Source: Oscillospiraceae bacterium
GTDB taxonomy: Bacteria; Bacillota; Clostridia; Oscillospirales; Ruminococcaceae
Assembly: GCA_900768735.1 (NCBI GenBank)
Contig: CAAGDZ010000472.1
Coordinates: 1-9,165 of the forward strand
Direction: 5' to 3'
Length of the DNA: 9,165 nt
The position numbers and the translations under genes are program-made. Shown piece after piece: positions 6,201 to 9,165 of this stretch (positions are counted from its first letter, which is position 1; each line of letters begins with the position of its first letter). The notes under the pieces are model-generated. The model was not told the DNA's origin, did not search any database, and was given only the letters and a program-made list of their open reading frames with translations.

Positions 6201-6317
6201 ATCCGGCGGCATTTCCGGCTTTTGTATATACATGATAATATTTGTCGTTTTATGCAACATTCACAAATTTGCCTGCTATTTTTCTACACATCTATTTCAA
6301 TTTTCACGAAAAAAACA
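6201..6317. other. AT-rich intergenic stretch, nothing recognised
   Basis: Between the second terminator and the EF-G-like promoter there is AT-rich sequence with a short ccgg...ccgg dyad (6203-6218). No coding, RNA-gene or operator signal is clear. Confidence 0.5.
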
Positions 6318-6346
6318 TTGTATTTTTTACAAATTCAGTATATAAT
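6318..6346 (+). promoter_or_regulatory. Sigma-A type promoter of the EF-G-like gene
   Basis: A -35 box TTGTAT (6318-6323) and a perfect -10 box TATAAT (6341-6346) are separated by exactly 17 nt. Transcription would start near 6353, giving a leader of about 35 nt with AAAGGA (6373-6378) as the ribosome binding site. No operator is obvious. Confidence 0.85.
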
Positions 6347-6387
6347 GAATATACCCCAAAAAATCGCCAACGAAAGGAAAATTTTGT

Positions 6388-8457
6388 ATGAAAACCTATA
6401 AGTGCAAAAATATCAGAAATATCGCTCTTGCCGGACACGGCGGAAGTGGAAAGACATCGGTTGTCGAGGGTTTGCTGTATAAGTGCGGCGAAATCGAAAG
6501 AATGGGTAAGGTTTCGGACGGCAGCTCTGTATGCGACTATGACCCCGAGGAGATAAAGAGAAAGATTTCGCTCGGTACGTCGCTTGCATATTGTCAGTGG
6601 AAGGACGTCAAGATAAATATACTGGATACACCCGGTCAGTTTGACTTTGCGGCTGGTATGTACGAGGGCATCAGCGCGGCTGAAAGCGTAGTTATCACTC
6701 TCCCCGCAAAGGACGGCGTACAGGTAGGTACGATAAAGGCATACCGCGAGGCGGTAAAGCACGGCAAGGCTACGATGTTTGTCGTAACGCGCATGGAGGA
6801 GGAAAACTCCAACTTCTACAAATGCCTTGAGGAGCTGAAAACGCAGTTCGGTCCGTCAATCTGCCCTATCGTAGTACCGTTTGACAAATACGGCACGGTA
6901 GAAAGCTACATAAACCTGCTCGAGATGAAGGCTTACACCTACGACAACGGCGTACCTACAGAAGTAGAGATGCCCGCGTCTGAAAACCGTCTGAAGGGTC
7001 TGCGCGCCGCTATGGCGGAGGCTGTCGCAGAGACAGACGAGGAGCTGATGATGCGCTTTTTTGAAAATGAGGGCGAGGACTTTACCGAGGCTGAGCTTAT
7101 AAAGGGTCTGCATGACGGAATCCACGCGGGATATATCACACCGGTTGTCTGCTGCTCGGGTGATACCCTTGCAGGTATCGACATGATGCTCAACACTATA
7201 ATATATATGCTCCCCAGCCCCGACGAGCGCGGTGGCGAGCTTACCGAAAGCGGAGAAAAGCTCCCCTACGATGAAACAAAGCCGCTTGCGGCAAAGGTAT
7301 TCAAGACGGTAGCCGACCCGTTTGTAGGAAAGATGAGCTTTGTAAAGATAGTTACAGGCACGCTTGCCTCGGGCGGAGATGTATACAATCAGGCGAGCGG
7401 AGAGACCGAGAGAATAGGCAAGCTGTTATCGCTCCAGGGTAAGAAGTCCGATGAGATGATAGAGGCTTATGCGGGTGATATTGTCGCTGTAACAAAGCTC
7501 AGCGCAAACACCGGCGACACGCTGACCGCGGCAGGAAATAATGTCGTATTCGCGCGCGAGACCTTCCCGAAGGCTTGCTTCTTCAAGGCGGTAGCCGCAA
7601 AGAACAAGAACGACGAGGGCAAAATCAGCAACGCGATAAAGCGTATGGTAGAAGAAGACCTGACGCTCAGCTATTTCCACAATCATGAAACGCACCAGCG
7701 TATTCTCGGGGGACTGGGCGAACAGCACCTTGACGCGGCTATATCCAAGATGAAGACTAAGTTCGGCGTTGACGTTGAGGTCGGCGACCCGACAATAGCA
7801 TACCGCGAGTCAATACGCAAAAAGGTGAGCGCAGAAGGCAAGCACAAGAAGCAGTCGGGCGGTCACGGTCAGTACGGTCATGTAAAAATCGAGTTTGAGC
7901 CTTGCGACAGCGAAACGCTTGTATTTGAGGAGCGTGTGTTCGGCGGAAGCGTACCGAAGAACTTCTTCCCCGCTGTAGAAAAGGGCTTGCAGGAAAGCAC
8001 CGCGCACGGCGTGCTTGCCGGCTACCCGGTAGTAAACTTAAAGGCTACGCTGTTTGACGGCTCGTATCACCCCGTAGACAGCTCGGAGCAGGCGTTCAAG
8101 ATGGCGGCGCATATCGCGTATAAGCAGGGACTTGCACAGGCTTCACCCTGTCTGCTGGAGCCTATCTGCAACGTAACGGTTATACTTGACGACGCCAGCA
8201 CCGGCGACATTATGACGGTAATAAACAAGCGCAGAGGTACTGTGCTCGGCATGAACCCGTCCGAGGAAAAGGGACTGACCGTGCTTGACGCGCAGATGCC
8301 GCAGGCGGAAATCGGCGACCTTGCAACGGTAATCAGACAGATTACGCGCGGCATGGGCAGCTTTACAGCGGAGTTTGACCACTATGAGCAGCTGCCGCAG
8401 GCGCTTGAGGCAGATGTTATCGCAAACGCGCCTAAGTTCAGCGAGTATGAGGGCTGA
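6388..8457 (+). CDS. EF-G-like translational GTPase (paralogue type)
   Basis: The product is 689 residues, full EF-G length with all five domains. The G domain holds a P-loop AGHGGSGKT (15-23), a switch I region DYDPEEIKRKISLGTSL (50-66), DTPGQFDF (80-87) and the G' insert (about 155-250). Domain II begins near 300. Domain IV has SGGHGQYGHV (490-499), the FPAVEKGL helix and the tip loop DGSYHPVDSSE (558-568). Domain V ends in GSFTAEFDHYEQLP. Housekeeping EF-G has AHIDAGKT, DTPGHVDF and NKMD; here these are GHGGSGKT, DTPGQFDF (His to Gln at 84) and TRME (134-137). It therefore belongs with the EF-G-like/EF-G2 paralogues, whose role differs from or overlaps with translocation. It is monocistronic, with its own promoter and terminator. 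The gene symbol is left open because it is unlikely to be the main fusA. Confidence 0.9.
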   Translation: MKTYKCKNIRNIALAGHGGSGKTSVVEGLLYKCGEIERMGKVSDGSSVCDYDPEEIKRKISLGTSLAYCQWKDVKINILDTPGQFDFAAGMYEGISAAESVVITLPAKDGVQVGTIKAYREAVKHGKATMFVVTRMEEENSNFYKCLEELKTQFGPSICPIVVPFDKYGTVESYINLLEMKAYTYDNGVPTEVEMPASENRLKGLRAAMAEAVAETDEELMMRFFENEGEDFTEAELIKGLHDGIHAGYITPVVCCSGDTLAGIDMMLNTIIYMLPSPDERGGELTESGEKLPYDETKPLAAKVFKTVADPFVGKMSFVKIVTGTLASGGDVYNQASGETERIGKLLSLQGKKSDEMIEAYAGDIVAVTKLSANTGDTLTAAGNNVVFARETFPKACFFKAVAAKNKNDEGKISNAIKRMVEEDLTLSYFHNHETHQRILGGLGEQHLDAAISKMKTKFGVDVEVGDPTIAYRESIRKKVSAEGKHKKQSGGHGQYGHVKIEFEPCDSETLVFEERVFGGSVPKNFFPAVEKGLQESTAHGVLAGYPVVNLKATLFDGSYHPVDSSEQAFKMAAHIAYKQGLAQASPCLLEPICNVTVILDDASTGDIMTVINKRRGTVLGMNPSEEKGLTVLDAQMPQAEIGDLATVIRQITRGMGSFTAEFDHYEQLPQALEADVIANAPKFSEYEG

Positions 8458-8488
8458 TTTAATTTGTAACAAGTAAATAAACAAACAA

Positions 8489-8535
8489 CGGCACGGCTGA
8501 ATTGTACACGCATTTCAGCCGTGCCGCTTTTGTTT
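8489..8535 (+). terminator. Intrinsic terminator of the EF-G-like gene
   Basis: A perfect 13-bp stem, cggcacggctgaa (8489-8501) with ttcagccgtgccg (8514-8526), has a 12-nt loop and is followed by cttttgttt. The A-rich left flank would also give a U-rich tract on the minus strand, so it may work in both directions. It starts 31 nt after the stop codon. Confidence 0.9.
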
Positions 8536-8568
8536 CCCCGCAAAATTCAAAAAATTTCAAAAAAGGGG

Positions 8569-8597
8569 TTTTCTTATCGCGGATTTTGTGGTATTAT
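8569..8597 (+). promoter_or_regulatory. Possible promoter of the sigma-like gene
   Basis: A -10-like TATTAT (8592-8597) is 17 nt from a weak -35 TTTTCT (8569-8574). It lies between the EF-G terminator and the sigma-like gene, so a promoter is expected in this interval. The surrounding AT-rich sequence, including tatatatata nearby, makes the exact boxes uncertain. Confidence 0.4.
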
Positions 8598-8623
8598 AAA
8601 TATATATATACTTTTTACGGATT

Positions 8624-8665
8624 AAAGGTAAAATATTTAAGGCAAGTTGCCTTAATCATACCTTT
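8624..8665 (+). promoter_or_regulatory. Nested inverted repeat in the leader
   Basis: A perfect 9-bp palindromic pair, ttaaggcaa (8637-8645) and ttgccttaa (8647-8655), is flanked by an outer 7-bp pair, aaaggta (8624-8630) and taccttt (8659-8665). It sits between the candidate promoter and the ribosome binding site of the sigma-like gene. It has no U-tract after it, so it is more likely an operator or an mRNA structure than a terminator. Confidence 0.6.
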
Positions 8666-8690
8666 GTATATTGTGAAATGAGGACTTGAT

Positions 8691-9165
8691 ATGAACATAT
8701 CCGAATTATCGGCTCTTATACACGAGGCGTCAGACGGTGATATTGACGCATATTTAAAGCTGTACGGCGCGGTGTACCGCCCGCTGTACAAGATAGCGCG
8801 TACCGCGCTTAAAACGCAGGAGGAGGCAGTGAGTGCAATCCACCAGACTGCTCTCGACAGCTTTGCCGCCCTGCCCGCCGCCAGAATCACGGGGAACGCG
8901 GCGTTTATCGAATGGATTGTGAAAATCCTCTGCACCAAAATAAGACATCTGTATAAAATCGCACAGGGCGCTCATCAGGACGCAAAGCCGCAGGCTACCG
9001 AGAAATTTGATATGCGTGCGGCGCTTGACGCGCTGCCGGATATAGAGCGGCTTGTGCTTGCAGTAAGTACAGTCTGCGGCTGCTCCGCGGAAAAGACCGC
9101 AAAGCTCTGCGGCTATACCGAGGAAACGGTCAGCGTCTGCCTTACAAACGCGGAGGTCACATTAA
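8691..9165 (+). CDS. Sigma-70/ECF-like protein, 3' end outside window
   Basis: The frame is open from ATG 8691 to the window edge: 158 codons with no stop. GAGGA (8680-8684) gives a good ribosome binding site, and an in-frame TGA at 8679 rules out an earlier start. Residues about 10-90 resemble sigma region 2 (DGDIDAYLKLYGAVYRPLYK, then a helix with EEAVSAIHQTALDSFAAL). Residues about 108-155 resemble region 4: AALDALPDIERLVL, then a helix-turn-helix SAEKTAKLCGYTEETVSVCL. The usual acidic AEDxxQE motif of region 2 is replaced by EEAVSAIHQ, so the sequence is divergent. It may direct RNA polymerase to a small regulon or be a sigma-like regulator; what follows it is unseen. Confidence 0.7.
   Translation, partial: MNISELSALIHEASDGDIDAYLKLYGAVYRPLYKIARTALKTQEEAVSAIHQTALDSFAALPAARITGNAAFIEWIVKILCTKIRHLYKIAQGAHQDAKPQATEKFDMRAALDALPDIERLVLAVSTVCGCSAEKTAKLCGYTEETVSVCLTNAEVTL

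Noticed and set aside
6304..6762. Minus-strand open frame over the EF-G promoter and start
   Set aside because: It is antisense to a well-supported promoter and the P-loop region of the GTPase, with no plausible start signal or family features.
8600..8610. Short TA dinucleotide repeat
   Set aside because: About five units in an AT-rich promoter region; too short to call a meaningful repeat.

Overview
The window looks like chromosomal DNA from an anaerobic Firmicute of class Clostridia, most likely an Oscillospiraceae/Ruminococcus-like gut bacterium. The support is AGGAGG-type ribosome binding sites, Gram-positive style -35/-10 promoters, roughly balanced base composition with AT-rich intergenic stretches, and gene families and gene order typical of that group. 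The genus is inferred, not shown. No rRNA, tRNA, CRISPR array, insertion sequence or phage gene is visible.

Left third, minus strand (142-2251): a three-gene operon transcribed leftwards, coding for a PadR-family regulator, a HAAS/DUF1700-type membrane protein and a DUF4097-type anchored beta-repeat protein. This is a recurrent Firmicutes cassette in which a small autoregulated repressor controls a membrane protein and a surface protein of poorly defined function, often linked to envelope stress. A good minus-strand promoter with repeated operator-like sequences sits at 2333-2361. Strong hairpins lie beyond the operon's 3' end.

Middle (2481-6018), plus strand: a divergent operon of a VTC-domain protein (polyphosphate-polymerase-like fold), a DUF4956 membrane protein (8-nt overlap, GTG start) and a large lipoprotein with a Ser/Thr/Glu linker, a parallel beta-helix carbohydrate-binding domain of the Cthe_2159/DUF4353 type and a Gly-rich tail. 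Upstream are four or more direct repeats at about 11-bp spacing that end 10 bp before a -10 box, the architecture of an OmpR/PhoB-type activated promoter. The operon ends in a clear intrinsic terminator. A GC-rich hairpin element and a second, near-copy terminator follow.

Right third, plus strand: a monocistronic EF-G-like translational GTPase (6388-8457) has its own consensus promoter and terminator, but its G3 and G4 motifs differ from those of housekeeping EF-G. At the right edge is the 5' part (158 codons) of a small sigma-70/ECF-like protein, preceded by a nested inverted repeat in its leader.

The best candidates for something not well described are the VTC-DUF4956-beta-helix surface operon with its phased-repeat promoter, the EF-G paralogue with a TRME motif in place of NKMD, and the structured intergenic elements at 6029-6200 and 8624-8665.
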